This document shows positions 1 through 8,318 of a stretch of 64,000 nt of DNA, piece after piece. The DNA comes from Paenibacillus thalictri (lineage in GTDB: Bacteria > Bacillota > Bacilli > Paenibacillales > NBRC-103111), in NCBI RefSeq assembly GCF_004307995.1, contig NZ_SIRE01000021.1, positions 124,001 through 188,000 on the forward strand, read 5' to 3'. Made by a program: the position numbers and the translations under genes. The notes under the pieces were generated by a model. It made no database searches. It was given only the letters and a program-made list of their open reading frames with translations, and was not told the DNA's origin. The first letter of the stretch is position 1. Each line of letters begins with the position of its first letter.

Positions 1-640
1 ATTCGCTTTGCAGATGCTTGAGCAGGTTGAGCACCTGGGCTTGGATCGACACATCCAGCGCGGAAACGGCTTCGTCGCAGACGATCAATTTGGGTTCCAC
101 AGCCAGCGCCCGCGCGATCCCGATACGTTGGCGCTGGCCGCCGCTGAACTCGTGCGGATATCTGTCGATGTGATCGGGCCGCAGACCAACGCCGGCCAGC
201 AGCTCCTTGATCCGCTCGGGCCGTTTGTCGCGGGGGATGACGTTCTGCACGGCCAGTGCTTCGCCGAGAATTTGCCGGACGGTCTGCCTTGGATTCAGCG
301 AGGCAAACGGGTCTTGGAAAATGACCTGCATCTCTTTGCGCAGTTTCCTGAGCTCGCTGCGGCCCAGAGCCAGCACATCCTTCTGGCGGAAGTGGATTTC
401 TCCCGCTGTCGGTTCGTCAAGCCGGAGGATGGCACGTCCAGTCGTGGACTTGCCGCAGCCGGATTCGCCGACGATGCTGAGTGTTTCGCCTTCGTAGATC
501 GTAAAGCTGATGTCGTCCACCGCTTTGACGTAATTGATCGTTTGCCCGAAGATGCCGCCTTTGATCGGGAAATACTGCTTCAGATGGCTGATTTCCACCA
601 GCGGATTCAGTTTGCGTGTTTCTTGTGCCGTCACTGTCAT
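1..640 (-). CDS. dppF: Peptide-type ABC transporter ATPase, DppF/OppF family (3' end outside window)
   Basis: Second ATPase of an oligopeptide/dipeptide-type ABC importer; it hydrolyses ATP on the cytoplasmic face to drive uptake. The reverse strand encodes about 213 residues, beginning MTVTAQETRKLNPLVEI. The Walker A motif GESGCGKST, the signature SGGQRQR and the Walker B segment LIVCDEA are all present in order. The C-terminal Oligo_HPY tail lies beyond the window edge. The start codon overlaps the stop of the upstream ATPase gene in an ATGA arrangement, so the two ATPases are translationally coupled. Family assignment is firm; the substrate is not readable from the ATPase. Confidence 0.93.
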   Translation of the reverse strand, partial: MTVTAQETRKLNPLVEISHLKQYFPIKGGIFGQTINYVKAVDDISFTIYEGETLSIVGESGCGKSTTGRAILRLDEPTAGEIHFRQKDVLALGRSELRKLRKEMQVIFQDPFASLNPRQTVRQILGEALAVQNVIPRDKRPERIKELLAGVGLRPDHIDRYPHEFSGGQRQRIGIARALAVEPKLIVCDEAVSALDVSIQAQVLNLLKHLQSE

Positions 641-1665
641 GCAAGAATCCTCTCTTTCGTCGTTTGTTCCGGCTGTTTGTGCCACTCCGGCGTATACATC
701 CAGCAGCGAACCTGGTCTTCGTCCCCCAGATCGGTCAGCTCCGGCAACGCCGTATGGCAAATGTGCTTGGCATGCTCGCAGCGGGGGGCGAACCGGCAGC
801 CGAATGGCATCTGGTAGGGGCTTGGAACACTGCCGGGAATGGCGTTTAATTGCTCCTGGTCCCGGTCGGTGCGGGGCAGCGATTGCAGCAAGCCGACGGT
901 GTACGGGTGCTTAGGCTGCTCGAACAGCCGTTTCGCGGTAGTCATCTCCACGATTTTGCCGGCATACATGACGGCTACGCGGTCGCATGTTTCGGATACG
1001 ACCCCTAAATCATGGGTGATCATGATGATGCCCATGCCGAATTGCTGCTGCAGCCGTTTCATCAAATCCAAAATTTGCGCTTGAATCGTAACGTCCAGCG
1101 CGGTGGTCGGCTCGTCGGCAATCAGAATGTCCGGATTGCAGGCCATAGCCATGGCGATCATCACCCGCTGGCGCATCCCGCCGGACAACTCAAACGGCTC
1201 CTGCCCGGCGCGTTTCTCCGGCGAAGGAATGCCAACGATGCGCAGCATCTCGACCGCTTGGGCCCACGCTTCCTTCCGGCCGAGCTTCTGATGGTGGCGG
1301 AACACTTCGGCGATCTGCTCCCCGACCGAATATACCGGATTTAAGGAGGTCATCGGCTCCTGAAAGATCATCGAAATTTGATTGCCGCGGATCAAGCGCA
1401 TTTCGGCTTCCGTTTTTTTCAGCAGATCGTCGCCTCTGAAGCGGATTTCCCCGCCTGCGATTTTACCCGGGGGAGCGGCGATGAGCCGCAGGATGGAGAG
1501 GGAGGTAATGCTTTTGCCGCAGCCCGATTCGCCGACAAGTCCCAACGTCTCTCCCTTGTGCAGCGTAAAGTCGATGCCGTCGACGGCTTTGCTTATGCCT
1601 TCGTCGGTATAGAAGTGCGTCTGCAAATTGCGCACTTCCAAAATTTTTTCCCGGTGTGTTCCCAT
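637..1665 (-). CDS. dppD: Peptide-type ABC transporter ATPase, DppD/OppD family
   Basis: First ATPase of the same importer, 342 residues, full length for the family. Visible are Walker A (GESGCGKS, near residue 45), the Q-loop region, signature ELSGGMRQR (near 160), Walker B with LIADEPTTALD, and a C-terminal Oligo_HPY tail that contains the expected Cys residues (CEHAKHICH). The ATG follows a GGAGG ribosome site. It lies 14 bp after the dppB-like permease and overlaps the next ATPase by 4 bp, forming a C-B-D-F operon. Related transporters carry di/oligopeptides, glutathione, nickel or opines, so the substrate stays open. Confidence 0.95.
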   Translation of the reverse strand: MGTHREKILEVRNLQTHFYTDEGISKAVDGIDFTLHKGETLGLVGESGCGKSITSLSILRLIAAPPGKIAGGEIRFRGDDLLKKTEAEMRLIRGNQISMIFQEPMTSLNPVYSVGEQIAEVFRHHQKLGRKEAWAQAVEMLRIVGIPSPEKRAGQEPFELSGGMRQRVMIAMAMACNPDILIADEPTTALDVTIQAQILDLMKRLQQQFGMGIIMITHDLGVVSETCDRVAVMYAGKIVEMTTAKRLFEQPKHPYTVGLLQSLPRTDRDQEQLNAIPGSVPSPYQMPFGCRFAPRCEHAKHICHTALPELTDLGDEDQVRCWMYTPEWHKQPEQTTKERILA

Positions 1666-1679
1666 GTCGGTTCCTCCAT

Positions 1680-2603
1680 TTATTCCATTTCGATCCGTTT
1701 GTTAAAGCTGCGGTACAAGATGTCCACGGCCAGGTTGACGAGCACAAAAATGACGGATGCGACCAGCACGCCGCCTTGTACGACAGGCAAGTCGCGCATG
1801 CGAATGGCGTCCACGATGAGCCGGCCAAGCCCGTTAATGGCAAATACCGATTCGACAACAACGGTGCCGCCGAGCAATACGCCGAACTGCAGGCCAACTA
1901 CGGTGATGACGGGAATCAGCGCGTTTTTCAGCGCATGTTTGTAAATGACGATACTTGCTGCAAGCCCTTTGGCTTTGGCGGTGCGAATATAATCCTGGCG
2001 GATGACGTCGAGCATGCTGGAGCGCGTCATTCGCGCGACAATCGCCGCTCCCGCCGCTCCCAGCGTGATCGCGGGAAGCACGATATGTTTCCACGTTCCC
2101 CAGCCGGCGACCGGAAACAGCTGCATTTTTACGGCAAAACAATAAATGAGCAGCAGTCCGAGGCAAAAGCTGGGCAGCGAAACGCCAAGCAATGCGGCGA
2201 TCATGATCGTAAAATCGGCGGCGCTGTATTGTCTTGTTGCCGAAACGATGCCGGCCAGCATGCCAAGCACGATTGTAATGGCAATGCTCGCTACGGCAAG
2301 TTCGATCGTAACCGGCAGGCGGATCATAATTTCATTCAGCACCGGACGGTTCGAACGTAAGGAGAGACCCAGCTCTCCGTGGGCGACGTCCGCGACATAA
2401 CGAACGTATTGCGTGATGATCGGCTGATCCAGACCTAGTTGATGGCGGATGCGCTCGATCGTTTCTGTGGATGCGCCGTCTCCGGCAAGCAGCGCCGCAG
2501 GGTCGCCGGGCACAAGCTGCATGACCAGAAACACGACCAAAATAACGCCGAGCAGCACCGGAATCATCTGCAGCAGGCGGCGGACGATGTATATGAGCAT
2601 CAT
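1680..2603 (-). CDS. dppB: Peptide-type ABC transporter permease, DppB/OppB family
   Basis: Inner-membrane permease of 307 residues. The N-terminus MMLIYIVRRLLQMIPVLLGV is the classic DppB/GsiC start (RRLLQMIPVLLGV), and the protein carries about six hydrophobic segments. The EAA-like loop lies near residues 190-215 (RSSMLDVIRQDYIRTAKAKG). An AGAAGGAG ribosome site precedes two adjacent ATGs, and the first is taken. It sits between the DppC-type permease and the first ATPase with short gaps, so it is co-transcribed. Orthology to DppB/GsiC/OppB is clear, the ligand is not. Confidence 0.95.
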   Translation of the reverse strand: MMLIYIVRRLLQMIPVLLGVILVVFLVMQLVPGDPAALLAGDGASTETIERIRHQLGLDQPIITQYVRYVADVAHGELGLSLRSNRPVLNEIMIRLPVTIELAVASIAITIVLGMLAGIVSATRQYSAADFTIMIAALLGVSLPSFCLGLLLIYCFAVKMQLFPVAGWGTWKHIVLPAITLGAAGAAIVARMTRSSMLDVIRQDYIRTAKAKGLAASIVIYKHALKNALIPVITVVGLQFGVLLGGTVVVESVFAINGLGRLIVDAIRMRDLPVVQGGVLVASVIFVLVNLAVDILYRSFNKRIEME

Positions 2604-2616
2604 GATTTGTCTCCTT

Positions 2617-3519
2617 CTAATGTTTCATTCTTGGATCCAGCGCGTCCCGTAGTCCGTCGCCGAACACGTTGAAAGCGATAACAAGCATCGAGATGGCAAG
2701 TCCCGGGTATAAAGCGAGCTGCGGCTGTGTAAACAAAAAGTCGCGTCCGCTGCTCAGCATCGCGCCCCATTCGGGAAGCGGCGGCTGCGCGCCGAGACCA
2801 AGAAAAGACAACCCGGCCGCCGTCAGAATCGCCGTTGCCAAACGCAGCGTGGCCTGCACGATTAGCGGTGAGGTGATGTTCGGGAAGATGTGCAGGCAGA
2901 TGATCCGCAGATCGCTGGACCCCAAGGAGCGGATTGCGTCGATATATTCCAGTTTTTTCACCGTTAACGCAGAACCGCGGGCGATGCGCGCAAACATCGG
3001 AACGGAAAACGCGCCGATCGCAATCATTACGTTGACCAGACTCGGACCTAAAGCGCTTACGATGGCAAGCGCAAGCAGAATTCCCGGGAAAGCAAGCAAA
3101 ATATCGATCACACGCATGATGATTGTATCCGTCCATTTGCCGTAATAACCGGCCAGCAGGCCAAGCACGGTTCCGCAGACGGCGCCGATCAGCACGGCGA
3201 CAAAACCGACGCCCATGGATAAGCGGGCTCCGAGAATAATCCGGCTCAGCATATCCCGGCCTTTATCGTCCGTTCCCAGCCAATGCTCGGCGGAAGGCGG
3301 TTTCAGCTTGTTCGGCAAGTCGACGAGAAAAGGGTCGTGTGTCGTAAACAGCGGTCCGAAAAGCGCCGTCAGCACATACACAACGATGATCGCTCCGCCG
3401 ACCATCGCCATTTTGTTTTTGCGCAGCTTGCGGTAAAACGTTCGCCACTTGCCCGGGCGTGCGGGCGCCGCCGGTATTGGCAGCGCTTGCTTGGACGATT
3501 CCGCATAATCGACATTCAT
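2617..3519 (-). CDS. dppC: Peptide-type ABC transporter permease, DppC/OppC family
   Basis: Second permease, 300 residues, first gene of the minus-strand operon. The N-terminal OppC_N segment (RKNKMAMVGGAIIVVYVLTA) is followed by the characteristic HWLGTDDKGRDMLSR motif near residue 80, and then the BPD_transp_1 membrane domain with the EAA loop near 190-210. The ATG is preceded by AAAGGAGGTTATCATC, a near-ideal ribosome site. The gene is divergent from the binding-protein gene at 3889, so the importer is expressed from two opposed transcription units that share a 369-bp control region. Confidence 0.95.
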   Translation of the reverse strand: MNVDYAESSKQALPIPAAPARPGKWRTFYRKLRKNKMAMVGGAIIVVYVLTALFGPLFTTHDPFLVDLPNKLKPPSAEHWLGTDDKGRDMLSRIILGARLSMGVGFVAVLIGAVCGTVLGLLAGYYGKWTDTIIMRVIDILLAFPGILLALAIVSALGPSLVNVMIAIGAFSVPMFARIARGSALTVKKLEYIDAIRSLGSSDLRIICLHIFPNITSPLIVQATLRLATAILTAAGLSFLGLGAQPPLPEWGAMLSSGRDFLFTQPQLALYPGLAISMLVIAFNVFGDGLRDALDPRMKH

Positions 3520-3591
3520 GATGATAACCTCCTTTGGTTACGTTCAACGTTATCAAAAATAAAGGCGTTGTAAATACGGTTTTGCCAATCC

Positions 3592-3620
3592 GTAAAGATA
3601 CATTAAATAGTGGTAAAGAT
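3592..3620 (+). promoter_or_regulatory. Distal GTAAAGAT direct-repeat pair
   Basis: Two exact GTAAAGAT octamers start at 3592 and 3613, 21 bp apart (two DNA helical turns). Between them is TTAAATAGTG. The same arrangement, with nearly the same inter-repeat sequence, occurs at 39946-39974. No -10 box lies 36 bp downstream of this copy, so it may be an auxiliary site or act on the leftward dppC promoter. Confidence 0.5.
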
Positions 3621-3787
3621 TGTGTAAATCAAAGTTCGTACGAGCCGTGAGCATGCTTGCGGCGTGCGCCCCGGAAACGGTTTAAGCTGTTTTATCGCTG
3701 CCGGAAACATGGTAAACTGGAGGACAAAACGCGCAATGACCGGAGGGGACACGAATATTAAGCGCACGACGACAAGGCAACATATAG

Positions 3788-3816
3788 GTCAATATTGTTT
3801 AAATACATGTAAAGAT
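3788..3816 (+). promoter_or_regulatory. Proximal GTAAAGAT element of the binding-protein operon
   Basis: An exact GTAAAGAT at 3809 is followed by TATGAAA and preceded by TTTAAATACAT. A degenerate half (GTCAATAT) sits 21 bp upstream at 3788. The exact repeat begins 36 bp before the TATGAT -10 box at 3845, the same offset as at the operon starting at 40051. The position, just upstream of a -35 region, fits an activator site. The regulator is not identified. Confidence 0.55.
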
Positions 3817-3888
3817 TATGAAACTCGGCCGTCTTAAATTTCTCTATGATGTAAAGAGAAAGATCAATTCATGCAAAGGGGAGTTTCC

Positions 3889-5445
3889 ATGAAAAAACAA
3901 ATTGTTAGCGCTTTCTTGATTGTTGCCCTCACTTTGGCCGGCTGTTCCTCCGGCAAGACGACAAGCGAAGGCAACGCGGGTGCGGCCGCTGCGCCGTCTA
4001 AAACCGGGGGGACGCTGGTGATCGCGCGCTTAAGCGACGCCAATAACCTGGATCCGCATTACAGCAATCAGAACGAATCCAACTCCATCGTGCTTCATAA
4101 AGTGTACGAAGGGCTTGTCCTGCTGGACAAAAGCAACAACTTTAAGCCGCTGCTGGCTACCGAATGGAAACAATTAAACGACGTTACGTGGGAATTCAAG
4201 CTTCGCCAGGGCGTAGCTTTCCATGACGGTACCCCTTTTAATGCCGAAGCGGTGCGTAAGACGGTCATGCGCGTGTTGGATAAAAACCAGCCCACTTCCA
4301 AAGCGCAAAACTTCAAAATGATTTCCGAAGTCAAGGTGATCGACGATTATACGGTCCAGCTTGTGCTGAATTATCCTTACGCGCCGCTGCTTTCCCTGCT
4401 GGCCAGCGTAGAGGGAAGTATCTTTAGTCCGGCGGCAATCGACAAGTACGGTAAAGAATTATCGAAAAATCCGGTTGGCACCGGTCCGTTCCGCTTTGAA
4501 TCGTGGACGCCCGGACAAGAAATCGTCTTGGCCCAAAACGACAAGTATTGGGGCAACAAGGCGAAAATCAGCAAAGCCGTCTTTAAGGTTGTACCCGAGG
4601 ATACGACGCGGATCGCGATGGTGGAAACGGGAGAAGCTCAGGTTGCGGAACAGCTGCCGATCACCGAAATCGAGCGGATTAACGCTTCTTCCACGATGAA
4701 TGTCGGACGTTTTGACGCCTATCGTGTCGATTATATCGGATTTAATACGAAGAAAAAGCCGTTTGACGATCCGCGGGTGCGTCAGGCGATCTCGTACGCG
4801 GTGGATAGGGAGTCGATTGTCAAAGGTGTATTTAACAATGTCGGCAAATTGACCAACTCCATATTGGGCCGGGACGTATTTGGCTACAGCTCCAAGGTGG
4901 CGGGATATCCGTACGATTTGAACAAAGCGAAACAACTGCTGGCCGAGGCAGGTTATCCGAACGGCTTCAAAACGACGGTGTTTGTCAGCAACGACAAGCA
5001 GCGCGTGAACGTGGCGGAAGTGCTGCAGTCGCAATTAAAAGGCATCGGCATCGAGCTTCAATTAAACGTCATGGAATTCGGAGCTTATCTTGATGCGGCG
5101 GTTAAAGGACAGACGGAAATGTTCGTCAGCAGTTGGGCCAACGCCACGGGCGATGCCGATTACAGCCAATTCCAGTTGTTTCACAGCAGCTCCTTCGGCC
5201 AACCGGGCAATCATACGTTTTATTCCAACAAGGATGTGGACCAGCTGATTGAAAGCGGGGGAAGAGAATCGGACCCGGAGAGACGCAAGCAAATTTATGA
5301 AAAAATTCAAGAGATCGAAAACCGCGACGCGGTGGTCATTCCGTTAAGAAGCACGGAAAGCTTGGCGGCGATTTCGAAGAAAGTGGAAGGCGTCTGGATC
5401 AGTCCGTCCGGCTACATTGAAATTAATGATGTGACGATGAAATAA
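3889..5445 (+). CDS. Oligopeptide/glutathione-type substrate-binding lipoprotein (SBP_bac_5)
   Basis: Extracellular binding protein of the adjacent importer, 518 residues. The lipobox LTLAGC near residue 20 predicts a lipid-anchored Cys. The family pattern follows: DANNLDPHY, a PLLATEW segment, VTWEFKLRQGVAFHDGTPF, the VGTGPF motif near 200, and a DPRVRQAISYAVDR segment near 290. This is the GsiB/DppA class. The ATG at 3889 is chosen over an in-frame ATG 18 bp upstream because AAAGGGGAG lies at the right distance. An amidohydrolase and a sulfatase follow without a terminator. The ligand could be a peptide, opine, glycoside or aromatic conjugate. Confidence 0.92.
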   Translation: MKKQIVSAFLIVALTLAGCSSGKTTSEGNAGAAAAPSKTGGTLVIARLSDANNLDPHYSNQNESNSIVLHKVYEGLVLLDKSNNFKPLLATEWKQLNDVTWEFKLRQGVAFHDGTPFNAEAVRKTVMRVLDKNQPTSKAQNFKMISEVKVIDDYTVQLVLNYPYAPLLSLLASVEGSIFSPAAIDKYGKELSKNPVGTGPFRFESWTPGQEIVLAQNDKYWGNKAKISKAVFKVVPEDTTRIAMVETGEAQVAEQLPITEIERINASSTMNVGRFDAYRVDYIGFNTKKKPFDDPRVRQAISYAVDRESIVKGVFNNVGKLTNSILGRDVFGYSSKVAGYPYDLNKAKQLLAEAGYPNGFKTTVFVSNDKQRVNVAEVLQSQLKGIGIELQLNVMEFGAYLDAAVKGQTEMFVSSWANATGDADYSQFQLFHSSSFGQPGNHTFYSNKDVDQLIESGGRESDPERRKQIYEKIQEIENRDAVVIPLRSTESLAAISKKVEGVWISPSGYIEINDVTMK

Positions 5446-5490
5446 ACCGGAGTATCGGATGCGAAGGAGTGAATTCACATCAAACGAACC

Positions 5491-6456
5491 GTGATTGACA
5501 TGCATACGCATTTTGTGCCGGAGCGTTATCGGCAAGCTGCGGGGAAAAGCAGTCAGGTGAGCGGGAACAAGCTCATACTGCCGGAATGGAATGAAGACAT
5601 GCACTTGGAATTTAATGATCAAATGGGAATTGATACAGCGATTGTTTCGTTATCTTCGCCTTTTGTCCATCTCGGGGACGATCGCGAAGCTGTGGAATTA
5701 GCCCGGATCGTTAATGAACGGGGATTTGAGCTGGTAAACAAATACCCGGATAAGTTCGGTTTCTTGGCAGCTTTGCCTGTCCCTTATGTAGAGGGCGCGC
5801 TTGCCGAGCTTGACTACGCCGTTCATGTATTAAAAGCCGACGGTGTGATGCTGCCGACAAACAGCCGGGGAGTGTATTTGGGCGATCCCTCCTTCGAACC
5901 GCTGCTGGAAGCGCTGAACGCCCGCAGCAGCGTTGTATTCATGCATCCGGCGCAGCCCAGCGCGATACCGTCTAACGTACTTGCCGGCGTTCCGGTTTCC
6001 ATGATGGAATTTTTCTTCGATATTACGCGAGCCGTTGCCAACTTATTGTTTACGGGCAGCTTTGAGCGTTATCCGCATATCCGCTGGATCATGCCGCTAG
6101 GCGGAGCGGCCCTTCCCGTCTTGGCCGACCGGATGCAAGCGGCTGCCGCAACCATGGGGTCACACGGACAGGATCAGGAAAACAAGCCTTTGGACGTATT
6201 GGGGACGCTGCGGAAGCAGCACTACGATCTTGCCGGTTTACCGATCCCACGGCAAATCGCCGCCCTTCGCCAATTGGTTCCGTCTTCCGCCATGATGTAC
6301 GGCAGCGACTGGCCGTATAACAAACTTCCAGGCTGCCGCAACCATCTTGACACGTTAATGAACAGCGGAACGTTTACGGAAGATGAGCTGGAGCAGCTGT
6401 TCAGCAGCAATCCGCTTCGGTTTTTTACGAGGTTAGCCATTTTGTACGCAACATGA
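5491..6456 (+). CDS. Amidohydrolase-2 / ACMSD-type decarboxylase family protein
   Basis: TIM-barrel metal-dependent hydrolase or decarboxylase of about 321 residues. The N-terminal H-x-H pair (VIDMHTHFVPER), a mid-protein VVFMHP histidine and the C-terminal MYGSDWPY aspartate are the expected metal ligands of the Amidohydro_2/ACMSD clan, which includes gamma-resorcylate and aminocarboxymuconate decarboxylases. The only canonical start is GTG at 5491, but the good ribosome site (AAGGAG, 5464-5469) is 21 bp away; an ATC codon at 5479 would be correctly spaced and would give IKRTVIDMHTH. It lies in an operon between the binding protein and a sulfatase. The substrate is unknown. Confidence 0.85.
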   Translation: MIDMHTHFVPERYRQAAGKSSQVSGNKLILPEWNEDMHLEFNDQMGIDTAIVSLSSPFVHLGDDREAVELARIVNERGFELVNKYPDKFGFLAALPVPYVEGALAELDYAVHVLKADGVMLPTNSRGVYLGDPSFEPLLEALNARSSVVFMHPAQPSAIPSNVLAGVPVSMMEFFFDITRAVANLLFTGSFERYPHIRWIMPLGGAALPVLADRMQAAAATMGSHGQDQENKPLDVLGTLRKQHYDLAGLPIPRQIAALRQLVPSSAMMYGSDWPYNKLPGCRNHLDTLMNSGTFTEDELEQLFSSNPLRFFTRLAILYAT

Positions 6457-6474
6457 AAGTGGGTGTGGAAAAAT

Positions 6475-7953
6475 ATGGGTAAAAATCCGCATATCGTGAT
6501 TATCAATCCCGATCAATGGCGCTGCGATGTGATGGGCCATATGGGCAATCCGGCCGCTGTCACGCCGCATCTGGATCGGCTAGCGCGGACCGAAGCCGTT
6601 TCGTTCCGCAACGCATTTTGCCAAAATCCGGTCTGCACGCCAAGCCGCTGTTCGTTCATGAGCGGATGGTACCCGCATGTGCGGGGACATCGCACGATGC
6701 ATCACATGATGCAGCCGGATGAGCCCGTGCTGCTCAAGACGTTAAAAGATGCCGGCTACTACGTCTGGTGGGGCGGCAAAAACGACCTGGTGCCCGCGGA
6801 GAACGGCTTCGCGGATTATTGCGACATCAAATACCAGCCTGCCGTGCCGCCGCGCCGGGAAACCAATCTGTATGTCAACGACGCATGGCGAGGCCGGCCG
6901 GAAGGCGACAATTACTTCTCTTTTTTTGCAGGCAAGCTGGAAAAAGCGGAGGATGAGCAGATTTATTATGACAGAGACTGGGCGAATGTGCTCGGAGCGA
7001 TCGAGATGATCCGCCGTGCGCCGGCCGATCGGCCGCTGTGCCTTTATTTGGCGCTTAATGTTCCTCATCCGCCGTATGGCGTCGAGGAGCCGTTCTACAG
7101 TATGACCGACCGGAGCAAGCTGCCGCCGCGTATTCCGGCCCCGTCCGGCTGGGCGGGAAAACCGAGCATACTTAAGGGCATTTGGGAAAAGCAGGGGATG
7201 CAGGGATGGACGGAGGAACGCTGGAACGAGCTGCGCGCGACGTATTACGGCATGTGCGCCCGGGTTGACCGGCAGTTCGGCATGGTTATGGACGCATTGC
7301 GTGAGGCGGGAATATACGACGATACGGCCGTGTTTTTCTTCTCCGATCACGGCGATTTTACCGGCGATTACGGGCTTGTGGAAAAAACGCAAAACACGTT
7401 TGAAGATTGTTTGACACGTGTGCCGTTTATGATGAAGCCGCCTAAGGGCGTCCCGGTGAAACCCCGAATTAGCGAAGCGATGGTGGAATTGATCGATTTT
7501 CCCGCGACGGTGGAAGCGTTGCTGGGGATCACTCCCGGACATACCCACTTTGGGCGCTCGCTCCTGCCGGTGATCGCGGGGGAGACGGACGAGCATCGCG
7601 ACGCCGTGTTCTGCGAGGGCGGCAGGCTGCACGGCGAGGAGCATTGCATGGAGAAGGAACACGGCGCGACCGGCGGCGCTGCGGGGCTGTATTGGCCGCG
7701 GATTCAGTGGCAGCAGCAGGAAGGGCCTGAGCATACGAAAGCGGTTATGGTCAGAACGAAACGGTACAAGTATGTACGACGTTATGATGAGCAGGACGAG
7801 CTGTATGATTTGCGGTGCGATCCCGGAGAAAACGTAAACCGGATCGGTGACCCGGCGCTGGCTGAAGTCGTGGCGGAGCTGAAGGAGAGATTGCTTGATT
7901 TCTTTCAGGAAACTTGCGACGTTGTGCCGCACAAGGCGAACAAGCGGATGTAA
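6475..7953 (+). CDS. Sulfatase-family hydrolase (Cys-type)
   Basis: Alkaline-phosphatase-superfamily sulfatase, 492 residues, probably cytoplasmic since no signal peptide is seen. The N-terminal metal motif is IINPDQWR, the sulfatase signature is CTPSRCSF (C-x-P-x-R, the Cys that is converted to formylglycine) near residue 60, and FSDHGDFTGDYG near 290 supplies further metal ligands. An in-frame GTG lies 12 bp upstream; ATG 6475 is preferred but its ribosome site is weak. No sulfatase-maturing radical-SAM enzyme occurs in the window. The gene follows the amidohydrolase by 18 bp, suggesting desulfation of a compound imported by the dpp-type system. Phosphonate or phosphate-ester hydrolysis is an alternative. 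Confidence 0.9.
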   Translation: MGKNPHIVIINPDQWRCDVMGHMGNPAAVTPHLDRLARTEAVSFRNAFCQNPVCTPSRCSFMSGWYPHVRGHRTMHHMMQPDEPVLLKTLKDAGYYVWWGGKNDLVPAENGFADYCDIKYQPAVPPRRETNLYVNDAWRGRPEGDNYFSFFAGKLEKAEDEQIYYDRDWANVLGAIEMIRRAPADRPLCLYLALNVPHPPYGVEEPFYSMTDRSKLPPRIPAPSGWAGKPSILKGIWEKQGMQGWTEERWNELRATYYGMCARVDRQFGMVMDALREAGIYDDTAVFFFSDHGDFTGDYGLVEKTQNTFEDCLTRVPFMMKPPKGVPVKPRISEAMVELIDFPATVEALLGITPGHTHFGRSLLPVIAGETDEHRDAVFCEGGRLHGEEHCMEKEHGATGGAAGLYWPRIQWQQQEGPEHTKAVMVRTKRYKYVRRYDEQDELYDLRCDPGENVNRIGDPALAEVVAELKERLLDFFQETCDVVPHKANKRM

Positions 7954-8318
7954 CCTAATTCGGTTGATGCGCAGCCGGTGTTACAGCTTGAGCGGATAAC
8001 CCATCACATAGGGGGTAGAGAAGCGATAGCACCTGCTTTTAAATAAACTGAACAAAAGAACTTTCAGGAAAAACGGAGTGCAGTGGAGAAAGGGAATTGT
8101 TTTAGGGACACTCCCCCCTCATTACGCGCAAAAAAATAACTTATCGCACCAAACCGTCCGTTCGCCGGACGGTTTTTTTGTATGTAAAAGAACGCATCGC
8201 TTGCCCGCCCGATGATAAATTTGTGCAACAACTGCAAGATTGTACGATTATCGCGGCCTGCAGACCCGTGTTACATTGAGCTTGCAAGCGAAAATATGTT
8301 GAAATGGGGGACAACGCA
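7954..8318. other. Intergenic region before the sugar ABC operon
   Basis: No gene is visible in these 365 bases. They contain the terminator at 8151 and a weak promoter candidate (TTGTGC at 8221, TACGAT at 8243, 16-bp spacer). A TGCAA repeat overlaps the promoter candidate (8224 and 8233). Confidence 0.4.
8151..8178 (+). terminator. Rho-independent terminator
   Basis: A 10-bp perfect stem (AAACCGTCCG paired with CGGACGGTTT), a TTCGC loop and a run of seven T. It probably ends the transcript of the dpp binding protein, amidohydrolase and sulfatase genes, although it lies about 200 bp after the last stop codon. Confidence 0.9.

Larger units (their letters stand above)
3520..3888. promoter_or_regulatory. 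Divergent control region between dppC and the binding-protein gene
   Basis: This AT-rich 369-bp gap holds no gene. It contains two sets of GTAAAGAT direct repeats (3592/3613 and a proximal set ending at 3816), listed separately, and a candidate -10 box TATGAT at 3845-3850 for the rightward transcript. A partly cre-like GGAAACGGTTTAAG lies near 3674 but misses key bases. The leftward promoter for dppC could not be picked out with confidence. Confidence 0.5.

Noticed and set aside
1656..2360. Plus-strand frame of 234 codons opposite dppB
   Set aside because: Antisense of conserved membrane-protein sequence; His/Asn/Asp-rich product without motif.
3670..3690. cre site in the dpp control region
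   Set aside because: GGAAACGGTTTAAG misses three fixed positions of the consensus.
6742..7932. Long minus-strand open frame (396 codons) opposite the first sulfatase
   Set aside because: Its product is rich in Arg, His and Gln with no domain; the opposite frame has clear sulfatase motifs and a conserved length.
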